This document shows, piece after piece, positions 15,851 through 24,041 of a DNA stretch of 64,000 nucleotides. This stretch comes from Streptomyces sp. XM4193. Lineage in GTDB: Bacteria; Actinomycetota; Actinomycetes; Streptomycetales; Streptomycetaceae. Position numbers and translations under genes: made by a program. The DNA lies in assembly GCF_023072595.1 (NCBI RefSeq), contig NZ_JALLGK010000007.1, forward strand, positions 1-64,000, given 5' to 3'. The stretch's first letter is position 1. Every line of letters starts with the position of its first letter. Below the pieces are notes generated by a model. That model did not search any database and had not been told where the DNA came from. It saw nothing but the letters and a program-made list of their open reading frames with translations.

Positions 15851-17165
15851 CCCCCGCTCCGCCCGACTGCCGCTGTCCACCGGGGAGTTGCTGGAGCTCG
15901 ACCGCCGCCATGTGTGGCATCCCTACGGCCCGATGCCGGGCCGGCAGGAGCCGCTGGTGGTGGAGTCGGCCTCCGGCGTACGGCTGCGGCTGGCCGAACC
16001 CGTGCACGGCCGGCGGGAGCTGGTGGACGGCATGTCCTCCTGGTGGTCGGCGGTGCACGGCTACAACCACCCGGTGCTCAACGAGGCGGTGCGCGGGCAG
16101 CTGGAGCGGATGAGCCATGTGATGTTCGGCGGGCTCACCCACGAGCCGGCGGTACGGCTGGCGAAGCAGCTGGTGGACCTCTCGCCGGCCGGGCTGGAGC
16201 ACGTCTTTCTCGCCGACTCCGGTTCGGTGTCGGTCGAGGTGGCCGTCAAGATGTGCCTGCAGTACTGGCGTTCGCGCGGCCGGCCGGAGAAACGGCGGCT
16301 CATGACCTGGCGCGGCGGCTACCACGGAGACACCTGGCAGCCGATGTCGGTCTGCGACCCGGACGGCGGGATGCACCATCTGTGGGCGGGGTCCCTGCCC
16401 CGCCAGGTCTTCGCCCCCAGGCCGCCGGACGGTTTCGAGGAGCCCGTCGACGAGGCGTACGCGGACCGGGTGCGGGAGCTGGTGGCGCGGCACGCGGACG
16501 AGTTGGCGGCGGTCGTCGTCGAGCCGGTGGTGCAGGGCGCGGGCGGTATGCGGTTCCACTCCCCCGGCTATCTGAGGGTGCTGCGGGAGGCGTGCGACGC
16601 CAGTGGAGTGCTGCTGGTGCTGGACGAGATCGCGACCGGCTTCGGACGCACCGGGCGGATGTTCGCCGCCGATCACGCGGACGTCGCCCCCGATGTGCTC
16701 TGCGTCGGCAAGGCGCTGACCGGCGGCTATCTGACGATGGCGGCGACGCTGTGCACCACCCGGGTCGCGGAGGGGATCTCCGGGGGCGAGGTGCCGGTGC
16801 TGGCCCACGGCCCGACCTTCATGGGCAATCCGCTGGCCGCCGCGGTCGCCGGCGCCTCGCTGGACGTGCTGCTCGGCCAGGACTGGGCCGCGGAGGTCGG
16901 CCGTATCGAGGCAGGTCTGCGCGCGGGGCTGGAGCCGGCGCGACAGCTGCCGGGAGTGCGTGGGGTACGGGTGCTGGGCGCCATCGGCGTGGTGGAACTC
17001 GACCACGAGGTGGACGTGGCGGCGGCGACGCGTGCGGCGGTCGGCCGGGGCGTGTGGCTGCGGCCGTTCCGCGACACGGTGTACACGATGCCGCCGTACG
17101 TGACCGGGGACGAGGACGTCGCCGCGATCGCCGGGGCGGTAGTCGCCGCGGCCGCGGCGGGGTGA
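15843..17165 (+). CDS. bioA: Adenosylmethionine-8-amino-7-oxononanoate aminotransferase
   Basis: 440 residues; the ATG lies inside the last codons of bioB. PLP enzyme converting 8-amino-7-oxononanoate to 7,8-diaminopelargonate with S-adenosylmethionine as amino donor. Seen: HVWHPYGPM near the N-terminus (BioA hallmark), DGMSSWWSAVHGYNHP, HVMFGGLTH, ADSGSVSVEVAVKM, RGGYHGDTW, LDEIATGFGRTG and PLP Lys290 in CVGKALTGGYL. Normal length. Followed by bioD 3 bases after the stop. Confidence 0.95.
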   Translation: MPDPRSARLPLSTGELLELDRRHVWHPYGPMPGRQEPLVVESASGVRLRLAEPVHGRRELVDGMSSWWSAVHGYNHPVLNEAVRGQLERMSHVMFGGLTHEPAVRLAKQLVDLSPAGLEHVFLADSGSVSVEVAVKMCLQYWRSRGRPEKRRLMTWRGGYHGDTWQPMSVCDPDGGMHHLWAGSLPRQVFAPRPPDGFEEPVDEAYADRVRELVARHADELAAVVVEPVVQGAGGMRFHSPGYLRVLREACDASGVLLVLDEIATGFGRTGRMFAADHADVAPDVLCVGKALTGGYLTMAATLCTTRVAEGISGGEVPVLAHGPTFMGNPLAAAVAGASLDVLLGQDWAAEVGRIEAGLRAGLEPARQLPGVRGVRVLGAIGVVELDHEVDVAAATRAAVGRGVWLRPFRDTVYTMPPYVTGDEDVAAIAGAVVAAAAAG

Positions 17166-17168
17166 GCC

Positions 17169-18143
17169 GTGGACGAACACAGTGGGCTCGGCGTGCCCGG
17201 CGCGGACCGCGAGCGCAGCGGACGCCGCGGGCACAGCGGTCCGGGCGCAGTGGGCGACCGCGACAGCGCCGGCGGTCGTGGCAGCCCCGTCCCGCAGGAC
17301 GGTCGGCACGACGATCGGTGTGGCGCTGCGCGCGGCGGTCCGCGGTCCGCCGGGACCGTGGGCGGTGCGCCGGCGGCGGGTGAACCGGGCGCCGGACGCC
17401 GGACGTTGGTGGTCACCGGAACGGGCACCGGAGTCGGCAAGACAGTGGTAACCGCGGCCCTGGCCGCCGCCGCAGCGGCACAGGGCCACACGGTCGCGGT
17501 GCTCAAGCCGGCTCAGACCGGGGTGTGCGCGGACGAGCCCGGAGACGTCGCCGAGGTGGTGCGGCTGACCCGGGGCACTGCGCACGGCGTGGAGTTGGCG
17601 CGTTTCCCCGACCCCCTGGCGCCGGCCACCGCGGCGCGCCGCGCCGGGCTGCCACCGGTGGGTCCCGAACAGGCGGCGCACGCCGCACGGGAGTTGGCGC
17701 GCACCCACGATCTGGTGCTGGTGGAGGGCGCGGGCGGACTGCTGGTGCACCTGGACGACCGCGGCGGCACGGTGGCCGATGTCGCCGGGCTGCTCGGCGC
17801 CCCCGTACTCGTGGTGGCGGCGGCGGGCCTGGGCACGCTCAACGCGACGGCGCTGACCGCCGAGGCGCTGCGGGCCCGCGGCCTGGAGTGTGCCGGGGTG
17901 GTGGTCGGAAGCCTGCCCGAGAGCCCCGGTCTGGCGGAGCGGTGCAACCTCACCGATCTGCCCACGGTCTGCGGGGCGCCGCTGCGTGGCGTACTGCCGC
18001 AGGGCGCGGCGGAGATGGAGGACTTCTCGGGGCGCGCGCCGGGCTGGTTGGCGCCGCAGCTGTACGGGAGTTGGCACGCCCCGTACGCACCGCGCGCCGC
18101 GTACGACGAGCCAGTCTCCGCGGGCGGCGTGCGGCCGGCGTGA
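17169..18143 (+). CDS. bioD: Dethiobiotin synthetase
   Basis: 324 residues from the GTG at 17169. ATP- and CO2-dependent ureido-ring closure giving dethiobiotin. Seen: P-loop VVTGTGTGVGKTVV at about 81-94, LKPAQTGV, EGAGGLLVHLDD and a terminal ALAPRYG-like region, all family features. Typical BioD has about 230 residues; here some 77 low-complexity Gly/Arg/Ser residues precede the P-loop. A later GTG at 17358 would give 261 residues and may be the true start; the tight spacing to bioA favours the first one or re-initiation. Last gene of bioBAD. Confidence 0.88.
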   Translation: MDEHSGLGVPGADRERSGRRGHSGPGAVGDRDSAGGRGSPVPQDGRHDDRCGAARGGPRSAGTVGGAPAAGEPGAGRRTLVVTGTGTGVGKTVVTAALAAAAAAQGHTVAVLKPAQTGVCADEPGDVAEVVRLTRGTAHGVELARFPDPLAPATAARRAGLPPVGPEQAAHAARELARTHDLVLVEGAGGLLVHLDDRGGTVADVAGLLGAPVLVVAAAGLGTLNATALTAEALRARGLECAGVVVGSLPESPGLAERCNLTDLPTVCGAPLRGVLPQGAAEMEDFSGRAPGWLAPQLYGSWHAPYAPRAAYDEPVSAGGVRPA

Positions 18144-18231
18144 CCCTCGGGGAGCCTGCCGCACGCGCCCTCGACAGGCCGCACGCCCGTGCGACGGACG
18201 CCACGGACGGCGCACACCGCGCGGGCCGCGG

Positions 18232-18612
18232 TCAGGGGTGGCCGGCGATCCAGCTCCGGAGTTCGGCGGTGATGACCGGCAGTTCGGCGGCGTCCTGCTT
18301 GACCAGCTTGGCCAGGTCGCGCACCTGCTCCGGGGAGGTGGTCACCCTGAGGCCGCTGGCGACGAGGTATCCGTAGGCCACGGCGGTCGCGAACATCGCG
18401 TTGGAACGCTCCAACGCCGGGATGTGCAGGAGTTGTTGGAGGAGGGCTGCGGCGCGCTCGACGGGGTCGCGGTAGACCGGCTGGTCGAAGACGGCCGCCT
18501 GGTGGCGGCTGACGGCGGCGATCAGGGCACCGTAGTCGGTGATCCTCGGATCGCCGGGTGTCCGTCCCTCGGCCACCATCAGCAGCCAGGCGAGGTCTAT
18601 GCGCAGCGTCAC
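18232..18612 (-). CDS. Fic/Doc-family toxin with degenerate active-site motif
   Basis: 126 residues from a GTG that overlaps the antitoxin stop (GTGA). Doc proteins phosphorylate EF-Tu; other Fic proteins transfer AMP. Seen: Doc-like order (ALIAAVSRHQAAVFDQPVY, RAAALLQQLLHIPALERSNAMFATAVAYGYLVASG), matching the segment that normally holds HPFxxGNKR. Here it reads HIPALERSNAM: the Asn stays, the Gly and the basic residues are lost and the His is shifted. Activity may be absent or altered. Paired with an upstream RHH antitoxin, hence a toxin-antitoxin operon. Confidence 0.72.
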   Translation of the reverse strand: MTLRIDLAWLLMVAEGRTPGDPRITDYGALIAAVSRHQAAVFDQPVYRDPVERAAALLQQLLHIPALERSNAMFATAVAYGYLVASGLRVTTSPEQVRDLAKLVKQDAAELPVITAELRSWIAGHP

Positions 18613-18842
18613 CCGTGCTGTCGCCCCTCGCCCGCGCTGCCGAGCTCGTCGGCGAACACCGACTCGTACTGCTTCATGAAGTCGGCGGCGGAGTCGACGA
18701 AGGTCTGCCCGGCCTCGCCGGCCTCGCGTAGCACCAGCTCTTCGATGTAGCGATTGACGCTCACACCGCGCTGGAGTGCGCGCTCGCGTGCGGTGTCGGC
18801 GGTGGATTCCTCCACGCGGACGTTCAGCTGTGTCTTCGCCAT
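18609..18842 (-). CDS. Ribbon-helix-helix antitoxin of the Fic/Doc pair
   Basis: 77 residues from the ATG at 18842. Seen: a strand plus two helices typical of ribbon-helix-helix regulators (KTQLNVRVEESTADTARE, then GVSVNRYIEELVLREA), followed by an acidic helix (FVDSAADFMKQYESVFADEL) suited to wrap the toxin. Overlaps the toxin start by four bases. It should bind its own promoter upstream of 18842. Confidence 0.8.
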   Translation of the reverse strand: MAKTQLNVRVEESTADTARERALQRGVSVNRYIEELVLREAGEAGQTFVDSAADFMKQYESVFADELGSAGEGRQHG

Positions 18843-19077
18843 GACTCGATGCTAGCGCCGAACCGCTATCACGGGCAATGCCCGCCTCCGCGGCCCCGCA
18901 CACCCGCGCACCCGCGCCGCGAGCCGGCAGGCGGCCGAGGCCGGGCAGAGGGTACGGGCGCGTTCACTCGCGGCGGACCGTGCACGGGTGTACGAGTGTC
19001 CGTTCGGGAACAGGACACCGTCGTGGGGAGCTGTCCCTCACGACGCCCGTGCCCCGACTGACTGCGGAGTTGAACCG

Positions 19078-19965
19078 ATGACCACACCCTTCCGCTTCGG
19101 CATCAACATGCTCGCGCCTCCGGACCGGGCGGCGTGGGCCGCGCAGTGCCGTACGGCGGAGTCGATCGGGTTCGACGTCCTGCTGGTGCCGGACCATCTG
19201 GGGATGCCCGCGCCGTTCCCCTCGCTCGTGGCGGCGGCCGAGGCGACGGAGCGGCCAAGGGTGGGCACCTTCGTCCTCAACGCCGGTCTGTGGAACCCCG
19301 CCCTGCTGGCGCGCGAGGTGGCGACCACCGACCGACTGACCGGCGGTCGCCTGGAGTTGGGGCTCGGCGCGGGCTATGTGAAGGCGGAGCACGACGAGGC
19401 CGGACTGCCGTTCGGCACCCCCGGCGAGCGGGTGGACGCCCTCACCCACCTGGTGACGGAGCTGGAGCGGCTGCTGGACGATCCCGACCATGCGCCGGCG
19501 CCCGTGCAGTCCCCGTTGCCGCTGCTGCTCGGCGGCAACGGGGACCGGCTGCTCCGGCTCGCCGCACGGCACGCCCGGACCGCGGCCTTCACCGCCGCGC
19601 GCCAGGTGCCGGGAGCCGCGCCCGGCACGCTCGGGCTGATCGCCCCGCAGGCCCTGGCCGAACGCCTCGCCGTCTACCGCGGGTTCGAGGCCGGCAGGAG
19701 CCAGCCGGCAGAGCTCAACCTGCTGGTGCAGAAGGTCGAGATCACCGGCGACCGGCGCGCGGCGGCCGAACGGCTGGCGGAGCTGGGACCTGGGCTGAGC
19801 GTGGACCAGTTGCTGGACCACCCCGGGCTGCTCCTCGGCACCGCCGCGCAGATCGCCGAGCAGCTGCGGGCCCACCGGGAGCGCTTCGGGTTCTCCTACT
19901 TCACCGTTCTCAGCCCCGACATGAGGGCGTTCGCCCCGGTCGTCGAGGAGCTCGCCGGGCACTGA
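19078..19965 (+). CDS. F420-dependent LLM-class oxidoreductase
   Basis: 295 residues from the ATG at 19078. Seen: a luciferase-like TIM-barrel: FRFGINMLAPPDRAAW at the N-terminus, FDVLLVPDHLG, the family-typical RPRVGTFVLNAGLWNPALLAREVATTDRLTGGRLELGLGAG broken here over conserved turns, and PLLLGGNGDRLLRLAARHA. Matches the MSMEG_2516-like F420 subgroup common in actinobacteria. Substrate unknown. It stands alone between the toxin-antitoxin pair and a GNAT gene. Confidence 0.82.
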   Translation: MTTPFRFGINMLAPPDRAAWAAQCRTAESIGFDVLLVPDHLGMPAPFPSLVAAAEATERPRVGTFVLNAGLWNPALLAREVATTDRLTGGRLELGLGAGYVKAEHDEAGLPFGTPGERVDALTHLVTELERLLDDPDHAPAPVQSPLPLLLGGNGDRLLRLAARHARTAAFTAARQVPGAAPGTLGLIAPQALAERLAVYRGFEAGRSQPAELNLLVQKVEITGDRRAAAERLAELGPGLSVDQLLDHPGLLLGTAAQIAEQLRAHRERFGFSYFTVLSPDMRAFAPVVEELAGH

Positions 19966-20028
19966 GACGGGTGCGAGGCGCATCAACTCGCTCGACAGGG
20001 GCGGGCCGACGGTGCTGGGATCGGCGGT

Positions 20029-20556
20029 ATGCACAGCGCACGCCGCACCGCCTCCGGCCTCCCCCAAGGACCCGGCCCCGCCGAACCGGCCGCTGCGGCG
20101 GGCCCGCCCGATCCCGGCCTGGCGGCCCGTACGCCCCCGGCAGAGGTCCGGGTGCGCCCCGCCCGGGCCGACGAGGCGGCGCAAATCCTCGCCTTCTGGC
20201 GCCGCGCGGCCGAGGGCGTGAGCATCAGCGACGACGAGGACGGTGTGCTGCGGCTGATCACTCGCGATCCGCAGGCGCTGTTGCTCGCGGAGTCGGAGGG
20301 CGAGCTGGCGGGGACGGTCATCGCGGGTTTCGACGGCTGGCGCTGTCATCTGTACAGATTGGCCGCCGCTCCCGAGCTGCGGCGCAGGGGCGTCTCCTCG
20401 GCGCTGCTGGCGGCGGCCGAGGAGCGGTTCGCCGCCCTCGGGGGCAGGCGCGGCGACGCGATGGTGCTCGACCGCAACGAGGGAGCGCACCGTGCCTGGC
20501 ACTCGGCCGGTTACCGGCGGGAGCCGCAGTGGTCGCGCTGGGTCAAGCCGTTGTGA
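20029..20556 (+). CDS. GNAT-family acetyltransferase
   Basis: 175 residues. Seen: the GNAT core begins at about residue 39 (VRVRPARADEAAQILAFWR) and includes the acetyl-CoA loop RLAAAPELRRRGVSSALLAAAEE and a final NEGAHRAWHSAGYRREPQWSRW strand-helix. The first 38 residues are Pro/Ala/Gly-rich, so translation may begin later. Substrate unknown. Confidence 0.8.
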   Translation: MHSARRTASGLPQGPGPAEPAAAAGPPDPGLAARTPPAEVRVRPARADEAAQILAFWRRAAEGVSISDDEDGVLRLITRDPQALLLAESEGELAGTVIAGFDGWRCHLYRLAAAPELRRRGVSSALLAAAEERFAALGGRRGDAMVLDRNEGAHRAWHSAGYRREPQWSRWVKPL

Positions 20557-20765
20557 CGCGCACCGTTCGCACCTCCTCCCACCGGCGGCGCATCGGACAG
20601 CTCCCGTACTCTGGTGCCGTATCACTCCTGCGGATCATGTGAAAGGGGTCGGCGTCCGTCCATGGACGAGCTTCCCAGTCCCGGTAACCCGCTTCCTCCC
20701 GCACCTCTCCCCCGTGCGGCCACCGCTCTGCCCCCGCTGAGCGCCGAGCCGAGGGGGGTGGCACG

Positions 20766-22109
20766 GTGACCGAGATGCTGCTGCTGGCTGTCGCCCTGCT
20801 GCTGACGCTGGCGTGCGGACTGTTCGTGGCGGCCGAGTTCTCGCTGACCACCGTCGAGCGCAGCGTGTTGGAGAAGGCCGCCGCCGAGCACGAGGCCGGC
20901 GCGGAGAGCGCGCTGAAGGCCGTGCGTTCACTGACCTTCCAGCTCTCGGCCGCGCAGCTGGGCATCACGGTCACCGGGCTGCTGATCGGCATGCTGGCCG
21001 AGCCCTCCATCGCCGCGCTGCTGTCGGGTCCGCTGCGTTCGATCGGCCTGCCGGCCGCTGTCGCGTCCTCCACCGCTCTGGTGCTGGGCGTCGTCATCGC
21101 AACGATGGTGCTGATGGTGATCGGCGAACTGGTGCCGAAGAACTGGGCCATCTCGCAGCCGCTGCCGGTGGCGCGGCGGATCGCCACTCCGCACCGTGCT
21201 TTCGCGACGGCCTTCCGCCCGCTGATCCGGCATCTGAACAACACGGCCAACCGCACGGTCCGGGCCGCCGGTGTGGAGCCGACTGAGGAGCTGGCGTCGG
21301 CGCGTTCGCCGCAGGAACTGGTGGCGCTCGCCCGGCACTCGGCCAAGGAGGGCGCGCTGGAGGCGGACTCCGCGGAGCTGTTCGTGCGCACCCTGCACCT
21401 GGCGGAGCTGACCGCGGAGAACGTGATGACTCCGCGGGTGCAGGTCACCGCGCTGGAGGTGCAGGCGAAGGCTGAGGATGTCGCGAACGCCACCCGCGCC
21501 ACCGGTCTCTCCCGCTTCCCGGTGTTCCGGGAGAGCCTGGACACGGTGGTGGGGGTCGTGCACATCAAGGACGTGCTCGCCGTCCCGGCCGAGCTGCGCG
21601 CCCGGCAGCCGATCACCGAGCTGCTGCGCGAGCCGCTGCTGGTGCCGGAGTCGCTGACCGTGGACCGGTTGCTGGATCGGCTGACCGAGGCCCGCAGTCT
21701 CGCGGTGGTCATCGACGAGTACGGCGGCACGGCGGGTGTGGTCACGCTGGAGGACATCGTCGAGGAGGTCGTCGGCGAGGTGCGGGACGAGCACGACCCG
21801 CAGGAGACCCCCGATCTGGCGCCGCTGGGCGCCGACCCGCAGGGGCAGGAGCGCTACGACGCGGACGGCGCGGCCCGCACCGACCAGTTGGAGACCATCG
21901 GACTGCGCGCGCCGGACGGCCCGTACGAGACGTTGGCGGGTCTGGTGGCGACGGAGCTTGGCCGCATTCCGCGGGTCGGGGACGAGATCGTGGTGGCCGG
22001 TTGGCGGCTGTCGGTGACCGACGCGACCGGTCGGCGGGCGGCGCGGGTGCGGCTGGTGGCGCCGGTTGCCGAGGACGGGCCGGAGTCGGCCGGGGAGGTC
22101 GGGGCATGA
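20766..22109 (+). CDS. CNNM/CBS-domain membrane protein (HlyC/CorC type), long form
   Basis: 447 residues from the GTG at 20766. Seen: an N-terminal CNNM domain of four hydrophobic segments (LLLAVALLLTLACGLFVAAEF; IGELVPKNWAISQPLP is a family signature), a pair of CBS domains (MTPRVQVTALEV...SRFPVFRESLDTVVGVVHIKDVL; ...VVIDEYGGTAGVVTLEDIVEEVVGEV) and a C-terminal CorC_HlyC domain. Family members act in Mg2+ or other cation export and stress. Overlaps the next paralogue by an ATGA, so the two are coupled and may form a heterodimer. Confidence 0.9.
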   Translation: MTEMLLLAVALLLTLACGLFVAAEFSLTTVERSVLEKAAAEHEAGAESALKAVRSLTFQLSAAQLGITVTGLLIGMLAEPSIAALLSGPLRSIGLPAAVASSTALVLGVVIATMVLMVIGELVPKNWAISQPLPVARRIATPHRAFATAFRPLIRHLNNTANRTVRAAGVEPTEELASARSPQELVALARHSAKEGALEADSAELFVRTLHLAELTAENVMTPRVQVTALEVQAKAEDVANATRATGLSRFPVFRESLDTVVGVVHIKDVLAVPAELRARQPITELLREPLLVPESLTVDRLLDRLTEARSLAVVIDEYGGTAGVVTLEDIVEEVVGEVRDEHDPQETPDLAPLGADPQGQERYDADGAARTDQLETIGLRAPDGPYETLAGLVATELGRIPRVGDEIVVAGWRLSVTDATGRRAARVRLVAPVAEDGPESAGEVGA

Positions 22110-23125
22110 CGTTCGTGCAGTTGTTCCTCGGTGTGCTGATGATCGTGCTGGGCGGGTTGTTCGTCGGCGCGGAGTTCGCGTTGATCTCGGTGCGCAGGAG
22201 CCAGATCGAGCCGCGGGTGGAGGAGGGCGAGCGGGGGGCGCGGAGCACCCTGTGGGGCCTGGAGCACCTGTCCGCGGTGATGGCGACGGCGCAGTTGGGC
22301 ATCACCCTGACCACTCTGGTGCTCGGCGGTGTCGCCGAGCCGGCGATCGAGCATCTGTTGGAGCCGGCGTTCCACGCGATGGGTGTGGGCGGGGCGCTGG
22401 GCCACACGATCTCCTTCGTGGTGGCGCTGTCGCTGGCGACGTATCTGCACATGCTCTTCGGCGAGATGGTGCCGAAGAACATCGCGCTGGCGGAGCCGGT
22501 GCGCACCGCGCTGGTGCTGGGGCCGCCGCTGGTGGCACTGACGCGGGCGCTGCGTCCGGTGGTCTTCACCGTCAACGCCTTTGCGAACGCGCTGCTGAAG
22601 CTGTTGCGGGTGGAGCCGAAGAACGAGGTGGAGGCGACGTTCTCGGACGACGAGCTGGCGCGGATGGTCTCGGACTCCCGCGCCGCCGGCCTGCTGGACG
22701 AGCGGGCCACCGAGCGTCTGCGGGACGCGCTGGAGCTCGGTCGCCGTCCGGTGGCGGAGGTGGTGCGGCCCAGTGCGCGGGTGGTGGCGGCACGGCTGGG
22801 CGTCACTCCGGAGCAGTTGGAGCGGCTCTCGGCGAGCTCGGGCTTCTCCCGGTTCCCGGTGGTCGACGGCACCGGGCGCGCGGTGGGCTATCTGCACGTG
22901 AAGGACGCGCTGGAGTCGGAGAACCGGCAGCAGCCGTTCCCGGTGGGGGCGCTGCGTCCGATCGCGCGGGTGCGGGCGCAGACGCCGCTGGACGACGTAC
23001 TGGGCGCGATGCGCGGCAGCGGTACGCATCTGGCCGCCGTGGTCGGTCAGGACGGACAGCCGGCGGGTCTGGTGACGATGGAGGACGTGCTGCGCGAGCT
23101 GGTCGGCCACACCCCTCCGGGGTAG
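22106..23125 (+). CDS. CNNM/CBS-domain membrane protein, short form
   Basis: 339 residues. Seen: a CNNM membrane domain (FLGVLMIVLGGLFVGAEFAL; FGEMVPKNIALAEP) and two CBS repeats (SRFPVVDGTGRAVGYLHVKDAL; AAVVGQDGQPAGLVTMEDVLRELVG). Unlike its upstream partner it stops right after the second CBS and lacks the CorC_HlyC domain. The ATGA overlap with the long form suggests co-translation and a two-subunit transporter or sensor. The coupled long/short layout is common in streptomycetes. Confidence 0.88.
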   Translation: MTFVQLFLGVLMIVLGGLFVGAEFALISVRRSQIEPRVEEGERGARSTLWGLEHLSAVMATAQLGITLTTLVLGGVAEPAIEHLLEPAFHAMGVGGALGHTISFVVALSLATYLHMLFGEMVPKNIALAEPVRTALVLGPPLVALTRALRPVVFTVNAFANALLKLLRVEPKNEVEATFSDDELARMVSDSRAAGLLDERATERLRDALELGRRPVAEVVRPSARVVAARLGVTPEQLERLSASSGFSRFPVVDGTGRAVGYLHVKDALESENRQQPFPVGALRPIARVRAQTPLDDVLGAMRGSGTHLAAVVGQDGQPAGLVTMEDVLRELVGHTPPG

Positions 23126-23244
23126 CGGGCCGGGGCCGGGCTTGTGGATGCTGCCTGGCTTGTCCGTGCTTCGGGGCGTGTGCGTGCTGGGAGCGGGACC
23201 GCGGAAACCGGTTGACCGAGGCAATTGGTTAGCATGGCCGGGCC

Positions 23245-24030
23245 ATGGAGAAGACACCTGAAATCCGCAGTTTCGTCGCTCTCGGTGACTCCTTCACCGA
23301 GGGCATGTCCGATCACGCGCCGATCGGCGACGGTTACCGGGGCTGGGCGGATCTGCTCGCCGCCCGGCTCGCCGACCGCACCGAGGGAATGCGCTACGCG
23401 AACCTCGCGGTGCGCGGCAAGCTGATCGGTCAGATCGTCGAGGACCAGGTGGCGCCGGCAGCGGCGATGAACGCCGACCTGGTGACGCTGGTCGGCGGGC
23501 TCAACGACGTGCTGCGCCCGAGCTGCGACATGGCGCGGGTGTGCGGTCTACTGGAGGAGGCGGTCGCCACTCTCGCGCCGACCTGCGGGCAGCTGGTGCT
23601 GATGCGCAGCCCGGGCCGCCAGGGCCCGGTGCTGGAGCGCTACCGGCCGCGCATGGAGGAGCTGTTCGACTTCATCGACGGTCTCGCCGTCGAGCACGGG
23701 GCGCTGGTGGTGGACCTGTACGCCGCCGGCGCGCTCAGCGATCCGCGGCTGTGGTACGAGGACCGGCTTCATCTGACGACCGAGGGGCACCGGCGGGTGG
23801 CCGAGGCGGTGTGGGAGCGGCTGGGGCATCCGGCGGAGTTCGACTGGCGGCAGCCGGTCCCCGACGAGCCGGCGGCCGGTTGGGGCGCACGGCGCCGGGC
23901 GGACGCGCAGTTCGCCCGCCAGTATCTGCTGCCCTGGGTGGGGCGGCGGCTCACCGGGCGTTCCTCGGGTGACGGGCGGGGGCCCAAGCGGCCCGACCTC
24001 GCGCCCGTGGCCTGCGAGGACACCCCGTAG
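23245..24030 (+). CDS. SGNH/GDSL hydrolase
   Basis: 261 residues. Seen: block I GDSFTEG (nucleophile Ser in ALGDSFTEG), block II Gly in NLAVRGK, block III GGLNDVLRP with the oxyanion Asn, and block V DRLHLTTEGH with catalytic Asp and His. No signal peptide, so cytoplasmic. Acts on esters, perhaps lipid or cell-wall linked; substrate unknown. It lies 11 bases before purB and is probably co-transcribed, although no functional link is evident. Confidence 0.88.
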   Translation: MEKTPEIRSFVALGDSFTEGMSDHAPIGDGYRGWADLLAARLADRTEGMRYANLAVRGKLIGQIVEDQVAPAAAMNADLVTLVGGLNDVLRPSCDMARVCGLLEEAVATLAPTCGQLVLMRSPGRQGPVLERYRPRMEELFDFIDGLAVEHGALVVDLYAAGALSDPRLWYEDRLHLTTEGHRRVAEAVWERLGHPAEFDWRQPVPDEPAAGWGARRRADAQFARQYLLPWVGRRLTGRSSGDGRGPKRPDLAPVACEDTP

Positions 24031-24041
24031 AATCCCCAGTC

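Noticed and set aside
15066..18215. 1,049-codon open frame antisense to bioB-bioA-bioD
   Set aside because: Arg/Pro/Gly/His-rich translation without domains; typical shadow frame opposite high-GC coding sequence.
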